Shown: positions 24,500-37,287, counted from the stretch's first letter. The stretch: DNA of 64,000 nucleotides from Orychophragmus violaceus (GCA_030180135.1 CM058236.1:55765728-55829727); one strand, 5' to 3'. Notes: generated from the letters alone by a model not told the origin. Numbers and translations: made by a program.

Positions 24500-27072
24500 A
24501 TTGATCGTGTACCTTTTTTGGAAACATAATGATTACTGCATATATGTTTCTTCAAGTGAAGCTGCATGGAGGATTTTTAAATTCCCAATACACTATCGAT
24601 ATGTACCAGTGGAGAGAATGCAATTCCATCTACATGGAAAATAGGTTGTTTTGTTTAAGGACGATGATACTTATGAAAAAATCAACAGTCGTGTCCTTAT
24701 TGAAAAAACCATACTTCTTGGGTGGTTTAAGTTGAATAAATCAGATGAATTCTTTGAAGGGACAAATGTCAAAATAAGTTATGTTTCTCGGAAGCTCACG
24801 TATGCGCAAATTCCAACAAAGTTTACTTAGAATAATAAGGAGAAGAAGTTCTATCCTAGAAATAAAGGATTCAGCACTGGAAGGATTAACTATGCTCCAC
24901 GCATAATCAAGGAAGCCTACTATATGTGGGTCTTCCTCAACATTGTTAGAGGTCCAACATGTTTTGAAGACATCAGGACATTCAATTGTGTTGTGTATCC
25001 AAAATACAAAGAGTCATGTTTTGCTCGGGGCTTGTTAGAAGATGATCAAGAGTACATCGCTGATCTTTTGAGGGCAAGCTTCACAAGCTCTGCATCCCAT
25101 CTCTAGCATATATTTGCCATCATGCTATTGTCATATACTTTGGGAAAGCCGGAGGTTGTCTGGGAGAACACATGGGAGTTTCTTTCCGAAGATATCGAGT
25201 ATAATATGAGAAAAAATTTAAACAGACCAGGTTTGTTTTTATCTTTTCGTATTTTTGCTTACTTATGGGGAAAGAAATTGACATGTTTTTTAACTCCCAT
25301 TATTTTAAGTTTTGTAGGGCTTTGTTTGAGTGATGTGGATAAACAGCATTATGATTTACACGAGATTGAAAAGATATTGAAAAGCAACAGAACTTCTCTA
25401 CAAAGATTTGAAGATATGCCAAAGCAACGCATAGATCTTTGCGACAGTTCAAATATTCTGATAATGGACGAGCGAAGCTATAATCAAGATAAGTTGAAAG
25501 AAATGCATGATCGTGATATTATGAAGCTAACAGATGAGCAAAAATATTTTTATGAGGAGATTACCAGGGCTGTCCCAGAAGAAAATGGAGGAGTGTTCTT
25601 TGTTTATGGTTTTGGTGGAACAGGCAAAACGTTTTGACGGAAATTACTATCAGCTGCTATCAGAAGTAAAGGCAATATTGTGATGAATGTGGCTTCGAGT
25701 GGTATCGCTTGGCTTTTATTTCCAGGAGGAAGGACTGCTCATTCAAGGTTTAGCATACCTATCAATCCAGATGAGTTTTCAATTTGCTCTATTCAACCTA
25801 GATCGGATCTTGTAAATTTGGTGAAAGAAGCCTCTCTTGTAATCTGGGATGAAGCACCCATGATGAGCAGACATTGTTTTGAATCTTTAGATAGAAGCTT
25901 GGCAGACATTATTGGGAACAGAAATAATAAGCCTTTTGGTGTAAGGTGGTTGTCTTTGGGGGCGACTTTAGGCAAGTATTACCAGTAATCCATGGTGCTG
26001 GAAGGGCTGAAATAGTCATGGCGGCACTGAATTCTTCTTATATTTGGGAACATTGCAAGGTACTAAAGCTAACGAAGAATATGAGGCTTTTATCAAAAAA
26101 TATCACGTCTGAAGAGTCTAGAGACATAGATGAGTTTTACAAATGGATATTAGATGTTGGAGATGGTAAAGTTGGTGGAGAAAATTATAGAGAATCTTTG
26201 ATCACTATTCCATATGAGTTTCTAATTAAGGATGCAGATGATCCAATAGAATGTATATACAGTAGTTTATGGAGATGCTTCGGCTTTAAAACAAGGCAAT
26301 GAACCAAAGTTTTTTCAAGAAAGAGCAATTCTTTGTCCTACAAATGAAGACGTTAAAATGATCAACGAGCACATGCTGGATAAGCTAGATGGTTAGTAAA
26401 ACTTCATCATCGTTGTTATTTATAGCTTATTTTGAACATCTTGACCAAATAACTTATTGTCGTTTTGATGATTTAAAAAACATGTGAGGAAAGAATCTAT
26501 TTAAGTTCTGATACCATTGATCCATCCGATACATGAGCCACCAATGACCAGGCTCTAACTCCATATTTTTTAAACAGTATAAAGACTTCCGGTCTACCAA
26601 ACCATTGTCTTAGACTGAAGGTTGGTTGTCATGTGATGTTGTTAAGAAACATTGATCCTACATGAGGATTAATGAATGGAAATATGCTTCAGCTCACAGA
26701 GTTGTATGATTTCATGATTGGCGCAAGGATTATTACTGGTTAAAGGTTGGTGAAATTGTTCATATTCCGAGACTATCGATAAGACCTTCTCATGCAAAGT
26801 TACCCTTCAAGATGCGGAGACGCCAACTTCCCATTTCATTTGCGTTTGCCATGACTATTAATAAAAGTCAAGGGCAATCGCTTTCAGAAGTTGGATTGTT
26901 TTTGCCACGCCCTGTTTTTTCACATGGTCAGCTTTACGTTGCAATTTCGAGGGTAACATCTAAAAAGGGGTTGAAGATATTGATTGTTCACAATGAGGAA
27001 AAACAACAGAAAGAAATAATAAATGTTGTGTTCAAAGAAATTTTGAGATTTTGTAGGATTTTGTTTTATTAG
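24500..27072 (+). pseudogene. Helitron B linker and Pif1-type helicase, degraded
   Basis: The linker (24870-25240, with NIVRGPTCFEDIRTFNCVVY) corresponds to the segment duplicated in Helitron A. The helicase has Walker A GFGGTGKTF (25611-25634) followed by TGA at 25635, where TGG is expected. It continues with VASSGIAWLL, Walker B VIWDEAPMM (near 25838-25864), a frame change near 25940, then FGGDFRQVLPV and LTKNMRLL. After an intron (about 26395-26575) come LKVGCHVMLLRNID, FAMTINKSQGQSL and PVFSHGQLYVAISRV, ending at 27070-27072. There are multiple stops and frameshifts. Domain order is the same as in Helitron A, but the sequences are clearly diverged, so the two Helitrons are different families or old relatives. 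Confidence 0.88.
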
Positions 27073-27780
27073 TTTGTATTTTTTTTCATAAAACATATTT
27101 CATTATATTGTGTTTCAGGTATTGTTTTTTTTAGACTCTACTTACACAAGTTACATGCTTTGTTGTACTTATGACAAAATAGTAAGTTAGGAAATCGTTA
27201 TAACATATTTGCTATAGATATTTATAATAACAAACAACTTTATAGTAATGTAAATACATTTAATGATTTGAATCTTGAGTTGACATATACCTACATTCAT
27301 TAGTGATTTGCATGCAGATTAACCTTTCACTATTATATATTAAATTATTCGTTGATTTCATTAGCTTATATAAATTCATCGTATTATTGATTGTTATTCG
27401 ATGTATCGCAATAATGTCGGATGTATAAAAAGAATATTTCATAGAAATTCTAAAGGATATAGATGTATAATAAATAAATTTTTGATTATTTGTTTAATCA
27501 AGTCTATACTATAAATACTTATTACCTGCTATCAATTTATAATTGACTAATTGAAGTAGATAATATTTGAAATACTGAAAACTATATCTAACCAATTCTT
27601 TTACTCTTCATTTAATGTTTAACTTCATTAGTTATATTTATAATCAAAAATTAATAATTATAAATAGATAGGTCTTAAATTTCGTGATTTAAATTTTGAT
27701 TTGACAACTACCTACATGAATCATTACCATGCATGCAGATTAACAAATGTCAACTAAATTTGAGTCTGTTTCTTATATAT
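27073..27780. other. AT-rich non-coding sequence 3' of the Helitron B helicase
   Basis: No gene is visible. An imperfect direct repeat of about 60 bp occurs at about 27263-27325 and 27687-27750, both with a CTACAT...GCATGCAGATTAAC core. No hairpin followed by CTRR was found here, so the Helitron 3' end is not in this stretch. Confidence 0.6.
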
Positions 27781-28958
27781 TGATATATCATGGTTTTTCT
27801 AGGTTTTCAACCATGATATAGTTGTATATATTGAGTCTTTAACCTGGTTTTAGAGTCTGTTGAGTCTTCTACAGGTAGACTTGCGTTTGGAGAAAAAGAT
27901 GGAATTACAGGACGTTTCTGGTGACTTGTGCAACGAGCTGAAGTTGATGTCTCGACCATGATTGAGTGTCGACCGACACTGACTTTGATGTCGGTCGACA
28001 ATGAGCGCGACAGAACAATACCCGAGAGTTGAAGACAAGTTTTGAAGATTTGCAGAAATGCCCATAAGTTTTCCCTAATTCTAAACTGACCCCAAAACGT
28101 GTTTAGAGAGTTTAATTAGGTTTTCAGACTCATTCTACTTTTTTTATCTTGTTCTTACTTTGTTCTTGCTTTAGAGATTGAGGGATTTTGAGTTGGGGCT
28201 GATTCTTGCTACTTGTAACCCTTGAGAGAAGAATTTCGAACCCCTTTACTTTTATCTATTCAGTTTCTGATTTTCTATTCATGATGTGTTGTTATTGTGA
28301 TAATATGTCTGAGTAGTAACCTAATTACATTTAGGAATTCTCACAAAAGTGTTATGCTTGTTTGATAACTGATTGATTAGGATTCACCATATGTTTGTTC
28401 ATCACCTAAGTTGTGCTTAATACTGGATTCTGGACTGATCACCTAGGGTTTAGATCTGAGATAATTGACAATAGCACGAGAGTGTGAGTTATAATCTGAA
28501 ATAACTTAGTGTGAGCAATTTGACTAGGTACAAAGAGATTTGGTCTTGGAGAATTGTGAACCGATAGAACTTGTTCTTAATGCTTGTTTAGAACTCTAGG
28601 ATCACAAAGAGATTTGGATCGCTAGGTTGCTAGATATAGAAATAATCTCAGGGAGAGTTGGATTATTTAGCATTATGTTTCTAGTTCTTGAACCTGTGTT
28701 TAATCTGAATCCGGTTAATTAAGTTTCTTACATTGCATAATTCTCGAGAACTTCCTAAGTCTGACGCCTTTTTTTATCTAAAACACCTTCTTGTTTAATT
28801 GCTTTTGTTTACCGCTTTCTCTGATTTTGATTTAGCTTAACTTGACAACATACAATCTATCGTTTGACCGTGAGTCCTAGTGGATTCGATACCCTGAAAT
28901 ACTACAATAGCATAATTGTGCACTTGCAGTAGAATAGGGATTAAAACTAGACCTATCA
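27781..28958. mobile_element. Solo LTR 1 (1178 bp)
   Basis: The sequence starts TGATA and ends TATCA, and is flanked on both sides by the 5-bp duplication TATAT (27776-27780 and 28959-28963). There is no coding region and no second LTR, so it is a solo LTR left after recombination between two LTRs. It resembles the second solo LTR at 42906-44060 in its first 45 bp and in layout. Length and style suggest a Ty3/gypsy LTR, possibly Athila-like, but I cannot confirm the family. The duplicated site is simple AT sequence, which is the weak point. Confidence 0.8.
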
Positions 28959-29626
28959 TATATACAAAATGGAAAACATCTATAAACAAGATATATTAAA
29001 TGTATAACATGTTATGTTTCAACTTAATACTCTATTCAGATTTTGCTATCTTTCACATTTATAAACTATATGTAACTTAATGAGACATTTTAGGAATAAA
29101 TATTTGAATATAATAGTGGTAGAATATTTTGAAATTTAGTCTATTAATAATTGAAGATTTTAGTATAGAATCGATAATTTGTAATAACCGTTTTGGAAAC
29201 GAATATCCAAGAATCACGGCATTATTACTCAAATTATTATATCTAATATTTATAATGGTTTTATTCTAGGATAACCAATATTTCTGCAAAGGTTTTATTT
29301 ACTCATGCTCTACGGCAAGGTGAATATACGGCAACGTGATCTTCAGAACATTGAATTTTTAAAGTTTCCGACAATAATCTTAGTCTAAGTGTGGTTTTTG
29401 GTATGGAATATATGTTTGTAATTAATGTTCTGACAATTCTTTAAAGAAATCTCCATATTCAGTTAACACAATTAATGTAAAGCATTTACTCTACACGAAA
29501 CATTTAAACCTAACCGAGATTGAAGTTGGGACTATATATATTTTCATATAGAAATGTGTCTACCATCATCCATAAAAAATGACATCTTCTCTTAAATTAT
29601 TAAAATCTTCAAACACAAAACACAAT
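28959..29626. other. AT-rich sequence upstream of the second RPA-like gene
   Basis: No gene is visible. The 3' part, from about 29500, probably holds the promoter and leader of the RPA-like gene starting at ATG 29627, with TATATATA at 29533-29540. The 94-bp distance to the ATG fits a short leader. Confidence 0.5.
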
Positions 29627-29655
29627 ATGAGCGATTACATAGATTTGTATGAGCT
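29627..29655 (+). pseudogene. Second RPA-like gene, start of exon 1 (cut by CACTA-2)
   Basis: ATG 29627 encodes MSDYIDLYE and is interrupted two bases into the tenth codon by CACTA-2. The reading frame is restored exactly at 38013 if CACTA-2 and one GCT copy are removed. The upstream sequence has a TATA-like element and an A-rich leader like that of the first RPA-like gene. Confidence 0.7.
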
Positions 29656-29679
29656 CACTACAAGAAAACTGCCATTTAA

Positions 29680-30025
29680 CGACTACAGTGTGCGACCGCA
29701 AGTGTACTCGCAAACGTTAATGACTAATATGTGACTACTATAAGACTGTAGAGCGACCGAAACATATTAGTCGCTGATCGGTCACAAAACTGTGAAGTAG
29801 TCATTATTTTACGACTGAAGCACGACTACATTGTTGTCGTAAAATATTAGTCGCTAATTACTCGCAGAATGAGCGACTAATTAGCGACTGTTTTCGGTGG
29901 GTTGCAAGTCTGACGCAATTTAGTGGTACATATCGACATGTTTTAATTGTTTCGGGTAGGTGTACTGACATTTTGTGACTATATATATTAGTCGCAAGTT
30001 GGTAGCGTCGTAATCGCAAATCAGT
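29680..30025. repeat. CACTA-2 left subterminal repeats
   Basis: Several copies of TTAGTCGC and its reverse complement GCGACTAA, plus variants (TGACTA, CGACTG), are spread over about 350 bp inside the left end. Such arrays are the binding region for TNPA-type proteins in En/Spm elements. The matching array at 37540-37975 supports that role. Confidence 0.75.
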
Positions 30026-30139
30026 CGAAATATTGTATATATAAAACACATTCGACCTCTTTTCTCCTCATTCTCACATATTCACTCTCACTCACTCTCA
30101 GCTACGAATAAAAAAATCGTCTACCTTTTCTTTTATATA

Positions 30140-33100
30140 ATGTCGGGATTCTATAATGCTCGGGAATGGATATATAAGAGGATAGATCCATAGATGCAAA
30201 ATTTCACGGCGGAATTCGAAATGGGGGTCGAGCAGTTCGTGGCTTTTGCAAGTAATCAACCTTTTGTGCTAAGCAATGGCGGTAAGTTCTTCTGCCCTTG
30301 CACTTTCTGCAAAAACGAGAAAGTTATCACAAAGCAAAAAGATTGGAATCATATATTAGGTAGAGGATTTATGGAAGATTATTATATTTGGTATAAGCAC
30401 GGGGAGGAAATTGATGTGGCTTTAGGACCGAGTTATGTTGATATGACGCCTCTGGATGATGTCGTACAAGATAGATATGTAGATATGGTGAATGATGCGT
30501 TTCGTAATAGCGTGAATTTTGATAGTTATCAAAATGTTGATGAAGAACCGGTACGTAACCATTCCCAAAAATTCTACGACTTGTTAGAAGGGGCGAGAAA
30601 TACGTTATATGATGGTTGTCGTGAAGGTCACTCTCAGTTATCCTTAGCTGCGCGGGTCCTGCAAAACAAGACGAACTACAATATGAATGAAAAGTGTGTG
30701 GATTCATGGTGCGAGGTGTTGACAGATTATTTACCAGAAGGAAACCAGTCAACCGGATCCCATTATGAGACAGAAAAGTTGATGCGCAACTTAGGTCTCC
30801 CGTATCATATAATTGATGTTTGTATTCATAATTGTATGATATTCTGGATAGAAGATGAAAAGTGGGATAAGTGTCAATTTTGTGGTTCGCCAAGATGGAA
30901 GTCCAACGAAGGAAACCGTAGAACCAAAATAGCATATAGTCGTATGTGGTATCTACCTATCGCTGACAGATTGAAGAGAATGTATCAGAGCGAGAAGACT
31001 GCAGCGGCAATGAGATGGCATGCTGAGCACCGAGGAAAGGACGGAGAAATGTGTCATCCTTATGATGCTGCAGAGTGGAAATATTTTCAAGACCTACATC
31101 CTCGCTTTGCCGAAGAACCTCGCAACGTTTATTTAGGATTATGTACAGATGGGCTCAATCCATTTCCCATATCTCGTAATCATTCGTTGTGGCCAGTGAT
31201 CTTGACTCCAGATAACTTGCCCCCTTGGATACAATTATGAATTCAGGGCCAAATCATCCTCGAGCAAGTCTTGATATTTTCCTCCGACCTCTTATTGAGG
31301 AATTAAAAGAATTGTGGTCTACCGGAGTCGATGCGTACGACGTATCCTTGCATCAAAATTTTAATTTGAAAGCAGTGTTGATGTGAACGATAAGCGACTT
31401 TCCGGCGTATGGTATGTTATCAGGGTGGACGATACATGGTAAATTGTCTTGTCCAATTTGCATGGACAATACAAAGTCATTTTATCTGCCGAATGGGAGG
31501 AAGACATGCTGGTTTGATTGTCACCGAAGATTTCTTCTTCGTAGCCATCCACTAAAGAAGAATAGAAAAGACTTCTTGAAAGGAAAACACGCTGTGAATG
31601 AGTATCCACCTAAGTCTTACACCGGGAAGCAACTTTATTTCGAGCGGTTGTATAGTGTCAAACCACCGAAAACAAAGAATTGCGGTGGAAACAGTCATGA
31701 AAAGAAGGCTGGTTATGACACCTTGCATAATTGGCACAAGGAAAGCATATTCTGGGAGCTACCGTATCGGATAGACATCAATCTCTGACATAATCTTGAT
31801 GTGATGCATATTGAGAAGAATTTTTTCGACAACATCATGAATACTGTTATGATTGTAAAGGGTAAAACAAAAGACACCGTCATGTCACGAAGGGATATAG
31901 AAATATTTTGTGCTCGACCACACTTGCAGCTTGATAGTGATGGTAAAGCTCCGTTTCCCGCCTACACACTGACGGAAGAAGCAAAGGAAACGTTGTTGGA
32001 ATGTGTGAAACATGCGGTGAAATTTACAGATGTTTATGCATCAGACTTAGCTAGTTGTGTTGATATGGTGAATGGAAAGTTCTCGGGCATGAAAAGTCTT
32101 GACTGCCATGTTTTTATGGAGCGGTTACTTCCATTTATCTTCGCAGAACTCCTAGACCGAAACGTTCACCTTGTGTTATCAGGTACTAATACTTGTAGTT
32201 ATATGATAAGTGCCATGTTTTATACTATTTATAATAACTTTGTTTGTTAATAATGTTTTGTAGGCGTTGGAGGATTTTCCGTGACTTATGTGCAAGAACT
32301 TTGCAGAAAATTCGCGTCCAAATTCAAAAACAAAACATAGTCTTACTCATATGTAATTTGGAAAAGATCTTTCCGCCTTCTTTTTCGACATTATGGAGCA
32401 CCTGCCTATACATCTCTCCTACGAAGCTGAATTTGGAGGTCCTGTGTAATATAGGTGGATATATCCTTTTGAAATGTTTTTCAAAAAGTTAAAAGGAAAA
32501 GCGAAGAACAAAAGATATGCAGTTGGATCGATTGTTCAATCTTATCTCAATGACGAAATATCTTATTTTTCAGAGCACTACTTTGACGCAAATATACAAA
32601 AAAATCAAGGTAAACAATAATTTCGTTTCTCTCATCTATATATATATATTAATCTGAATTAATTTTGACCGTGTAGGTTAACAAGATTCGATGAAGGTGA
32701 TGCCCCCGTATATTATGTCTATGGAGTACCTGATATATTTTGTCGCGTAGGTCGTTCAAGTGGAGAAATGCACCAAATATGGTTTTCGGAAAAGGACTAC
32801 CAATATGCACAATCATATTTTCTCCGAAATTGTGGTTATTTTCAGCCGTTTGAGAGGTAAATTGGCTTTCGGAAAAGAACTACCAATGTGCACATTCATA
32901 TGAATATGTTTTGATCTCTCATCTATGTCTTCCTCTTATCTAGTATGTTAGAAGATTATCTTTTTGCAACATATTCAGAACTCTGTGAAGAAGAAGTTGC
33001 CGTGAAAAGGGCTGAAGAATATTTTATATGGGTGAAAAATTATGTATGTTTAAAAACAGCTCTATGCATATAGTGTGTATTACATATATGTAAACACATG

Positions 33101-33865
33101 AGTAACGTATATAGCTATATGCAGGTTACTTACTGGAACGGCATAATTCCCTTTTCTCCTTGGGTTAAAGAGATTGTAAACGGACCCGTGAATAAGGCCA
33201 AAACATGGCCTATGTATTTCACAAGAGGATATTTGTTCCATACCCAGAATCACGGCGAGGGACGAAAAACTTGTAACTATGGGGTATGTGTAAAGGAGAG
33301 AATTATTCCAATGCATCACATGAAGCTGATTTCTACGGGATCTTGACTAATATTATACAACTTGAGTATGAGGGAATGATTGACCTGAAAATCACACTTT
33401 TTAAGTGCAAGTGGTATGACCTTGTTATTGGAAGAGGCACTCGGATCAGCAATGGAGGTGTTGTTGACGTTCTTTCATCGAGGAAATACAACAAATATGA
33501 ACCATTAATTCTAGGTACGTATAAATATAAAAATGTTGCAATCATATCTATATGTATATATATATATATAAATGTTGCAATCATATATTGTTTTTTCAGC
33601 GTCTCAAGCGGAACAAGTTTGCTATATTCCGTGCCCGTACACAAAGAACCCAAAATATTCATGACTCAATGTTGTAAAGGTAAATCCGAGAAGTTATATC
33701 TCAGGAGATTACGAAATTCAAGAACCAACTCTTTTGCAATAAGAAAATGACGATGTCGTACTTCTGACTACAATTGACGATGCCGAAGTCAGAAATTTGG
33801 TTCAAAATGTAAACCCAATACACCTCGATTACGATGTTTGGATTAAAAATTTGCAAGTTTATTGA
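30140..33865 (+). pseudogene. CACTA-2 TNP2-type transposase, decayed
   Basis: The probable start is ATG 30140 (MSGFYNAREWIYKRIDP), followed by a premature TAG at 30191 and open frame from 30194 to 31240. The N-terminal Transpos_assoc domain has FCPCTFCKN. The core has YLGLCTDGLNPF, then a deletion or frameshift near 31220-31240, then SGPNHPRASLDIFLRPLIEE, TISDFPAYGMLSGW and CPICMDNTKS. After a TGA at 31786 come HNLDVMHIEKNFFDNI and the DUF4218 region at 31801-32500. The C-terminal DUF4216-like exons run to 33865. Stops at 31384 (TGA for TGG) and 31786 (TGA for CGA) are transition-type. Further frame changes lie at 32244-32300 and near 33700. It is related to CACTA-1 transposase but clearly a different family. 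Confidence 0.85.
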
Positions 33866-33889
33866 ATATTAACAAGTTTGGTTAAAATG

Positions 33890-34500
33890 GTTTGGATGTT
33901 TTGGATAACAAATTTGCAAATTTGCAAGTTTCTAATTGTTTGTTTTGATTAACCAACTTCTAATTGTTTTGTTTTAATTAACCAATTGCTAATTAATCAT
34001 TTGATTTATTAAACACCAGTTGGTTTTTGGTTAAACCAATCTGGTTTTTGGTTAAACCAATCTGGTTTTTGGTTAATCCAATCTTGTTTTTGGTAAAAAC
34101 CAATCATTTATAACTTAAACCAATCTAATTGTTTTATTTTAGTTAACCAATTGCTAATTAAACATTTGATTTATTAAAAACCAATTGGTTTTTGGTTAAA
34201 CCAACCAGGTTTTGGTTAAACCGACCAGATTTTTGGTTAAAACCAATCATTTATAACTTAAACCAATCTATTTGTTTTATTTTAGTTAACCAATTCCTAA
34301 TTAACCGTTTGATTTATTAAAAACCAATTGGTTTTGGTTAAACCATTCTGTTTTTGGTTAAAACCAATCAATTTACTCTTAAACCAATCTAATCAGGTGA
34401 TAATTTGATTAAACCAATTTCAATTGGTAAACCAATTTCACTGATTTGTTATACCAAAATCGATTTCATTAAACCAATCATATAAACCAAAATCGATTTA
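33890..34500. repeat. Minisatellite-like AACCAAT/TTTGGTTAA repeats
   Basis: Many diverged copies of a roughly 20-bp unit with TTTTTGGTTAAACCAAT, nested in longer units of about 120-130 bp that begin GTTTTATTTTAGTTAACC (about 34129 and 34274). The stretch sits between the two CACTA-2 genes, just upstream of the TNPA-like gene, and may be its promoter region. No gene is visible. Confidence 0.8.
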
Positions 34501-34523
34501 ATGAAATCGCAACATCCTCTTCA

Positions 34524-37287
34524 ATGAATCTGATTCCTCCAATGGCGAATGGACGCGGCGGTGCTCCGAGACGAGGCCGTGGTACTCAGAGACGGGTGAC
34601 GCCGAACATAACTCAGAGGAAAGCCGGAAATACGCCGTCAAGAGCACCACCCCCTTTTTTACCCACAAGATACAATTTCACGCCGTCGAAAAAGAATCGT
34701 CCCTCCCAAGCTCGTTCATCCGAAGCTCCGTCTTCCTCCCAACCTCCGGTGTTAAACCCCGTCAGTTCAGCACCACATTTCGGCGACTATCCACCGCCGG
34801 TGGAGCTATTCCCGAACTCGCAGCCTCGAGCCTGTGAAGTCGTAACCATCACCGCTAGTCTACACCATCGATCTCCACCGCCTCCGCCTCCTCTGCAGTA
34901 CTCTCCAGAACCTCAACAGCCTTATAGTAGCCATTCCTCAGTAGCTCCAGATGGTGATGGTGATGGTGAAGAAGATGAGGAAGAGGAAGAAGGACCACTA
35001 CTTCAGCCGGTTCTCCAGGATGACCTCATGCATCTTCTCAACGCTCTCCTTCGGGTGCCAAATCGGGAACAATTCACAGAAGTTCTATCTCCCACACCAA
35101 AGCCGGACACAACATGGTATATGTCTCTAAACCCAAATCGAAATGTGTAAAAGTGTTAGCTTTAGGATGTTTGCTTGATGAGTTTGATGATTAATATGTT
35201 TGATTGTTTGATTTATGAGTTTTGAATGTTTGATTGATGAGTTGGATGATTAATGGGTTTGACTGATTTTTTTTTGCGATTATTAATTGATGAGCTCGGG
35301 CTTGATATGTGTCTGTTATGATTCTCAGACAGATTGCTAGAAATTTCATGTGTCTTCTCTTAGATGTGCTTAACAGGTATGCGTTTCTTTTCTTTTCATT
35401 GTGCTCATAATGATGAAACATATTGCATGCAGTTGTTGAACAAGATAAGTATAAAAAGAATCTGAATTAATTCTAAGCAATGTCTTCTTGTTTAGATATT
35501 AAAATGTCTTCTTGTTTAGATAATCTGATATTAAAATGGCCTCTTGTTCATATTTTCCATGTTTTTATCATAGTTTTCATTCTTTTTTTATCACGTAAGG
35601 CTAACCAAGTATAGTAGACTTTTAAGAAACATTACTTTCTTCTTATTCATACAGCTTCGTTTTCATACGGCTGGTCCACTCATATTTCATTTGAGTTTTT
35701 AGTTTTTATCAGGATTTGTTTTTTCAATGTGTGTATGTATGTATGTGTTTGATGTGCTTAATGGGTTTCTCTTAGATGTTTCTCTTAGATTTGCTCAACT
35801 CAAATCAGTTTGGTTTGTTCTTTGTTCACTCATATCTCGGGTTTGTTCTTTGTTTCACTCATATCTCGGGTTTGTTCTTTGTTCTTTGTTCTACTCACAT
35901 ATTTTCAATGCGTGTATCTATGTATGTGTTTGTTGTGATTAATGGGTTTCTCTTAGATGTTTCTCTTAGATGTGCTCAACTCAAATCAATTTTAGTTTGA
36001 GTTGATATATATCTATCGGGTTTGGTCTTAGTTCTTCTGAATATTTTCACTTCTGGTTACCTGCATTTGTATCTATTCTTGTTCCCAGCATCTGTATTTG
36101 TTTGACAGCAAATGAGACTGTTTAAACTGTTACTTGTGATCATTCTGCTTCTTTAATTAAAGGTTTGGTCGTGACAAAGGAGCACTCACGAGGCAGATTA
36201 CTAGGATATTAACAAACAAGTTTGATGGACCTTTCTACAACTGGACAGTAGTTCCTCGGGACAGACAAGAACGTTACATCATTGAATTCGCGGTGAGGTT
36301 TCTCTTCTCTATATTTCCTATATATATTACTTGTACGGTTTTCACTAAGTTTTTGTCATTAAAATGTAGAAAACCCACCATGGTGATCCACTAATCTCAG
36401 GAACTGTCCAAATGCACTTTGAGAGGATATGTCAACGGCGAATGAAAGGAATGGTCTCGACTGCGCGGACTTCTCGCAAGCGTCCACCTTGGATAAACTT
36501 GACACTGTGGGCAAAGATGACAGCCCACTGGGACACAGAAGACGCAAAAGAAAAGAGCATTACCACATCCAAATCTCGTAAGTCTGATCGTAAAGGTTTG
36601 GGTATGGCAATACACTTGTCTAGCCAGAAGTCTTTTGAACAGATCAAACAGAAAATGGTAAGTTGCTGCTCGCATAAATCTGTTTTGGTGTCAAATAGGT
36701 ATGATTTTATTTCTTAAATCTTTTATCGTGTCACATTACAGGAAAAGGAGTACGGAAGACCCATAAGTATTGGAGAGGTGTTTATTAGGACTCATACGAT
36801 ACCAGATGGGAGTTTCATTGATCTAAAGGCGAAGAGCATTGCTGATAGTTATGAGGAGCATTTGGCAGCTAAGAAGGCTGAGCTTGAGGCGGCCCATTTG
36901 GACGGTGATGCACAACCTCGGGAGCTCACTGCTGATGAGTACAACGAGCTATTTCTTCAGGTAAGTAGTCTAAGTTCTTCACTAGTTGGCCACATTCAAG
37001 GATGACAGGGGCGTCCTTGTGGTCTTGCTATCATGGAAAACAGCCTTGCCAATGGCAAGCGTAAGCACTTGGGAAGTAGTTCATCATTTCTGGCACTCCA
37101 ACAACTACAAGAAGCTCAACAAAGAATAGCAGACCAGGCAGCTTATAATATACATCATGAAGCAAAGATGGCCACACTTGCCACTCAACAACAATCCAAG
37201 ATCGACCACTTGTCTATGCTTGAGAAGTATCTCAGTAAAATTGATCCACAATTCTGCGACTTCATGGATTCTCAGTCATCTTCTTAG
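34524..37287 (+). CDS. CACTA-2 TNPA-like (Transposase_24) protein, open reading frame intact
   Basis: Five exons join in phase without a stop: 34524-35116, 36163-36292, 36370-36657, 36742-36960 and 37009-37287, giving 502 codons plus stop. A second in-frame ATG lies at 34542. The N-terminal 200 residues are Arg/Pro/Ser-rich with a poly-Pro run and an acidic patch (DGDGDGEEDEEEEE). Exons 2-4 carry the Transposase_24 (Ptta/En/Spm) core with KRPPWINLTLWAKMTAHW, KEYGRPISIGEVFIRTHT and DGSFIDLKAKSIADSYEEHL. The C-terminus (QQLQEAQQRIADQAAY) may form a coiled coil. By analogy with En/Spm TNPA it should bind the subterminal repeats and bring the ends together. The 48-bp intron at 36961-37008 is unusually short for a plant. 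Everything else in CACTA-2 is damaged. Confidence 0.82.
35727..35993. repeat. Direct repeats inside intron 1 of the CACTA-2 TNPA-like gene
   Basis: A segment with TTAATGGGTTTCTCTTAGATG, at about 35727-35812, recurs at about 35908-35993, offset by about 181 bp. Between them a shorter unit with GTTTGTTCTTTG...CTCATATCTCGG is repeated two to three times. The long first intron (35117-36162) has no other content that I can recognise. Confidence 0.75.

Noticed and set aside
27504..27530. TCTATACTATAAATACTTATT as a Helitron 5' end
   Set aside because: It is preceded by G instead of A, and no matching 3' hairpin with CTRR lies downstream before the solo LTR.
27263..27750. Imperfect 60-bp direct repeat as a transposon end
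   Set aside because: No inverted ends, no target duplication and no coding content. Kept only as a note in the spacer entry.
30369..30935. 188-codon minus-strand frame
   Set aside because: Lies entirely opposite the well-supported CACTA-2 transposase exon and has no domain.
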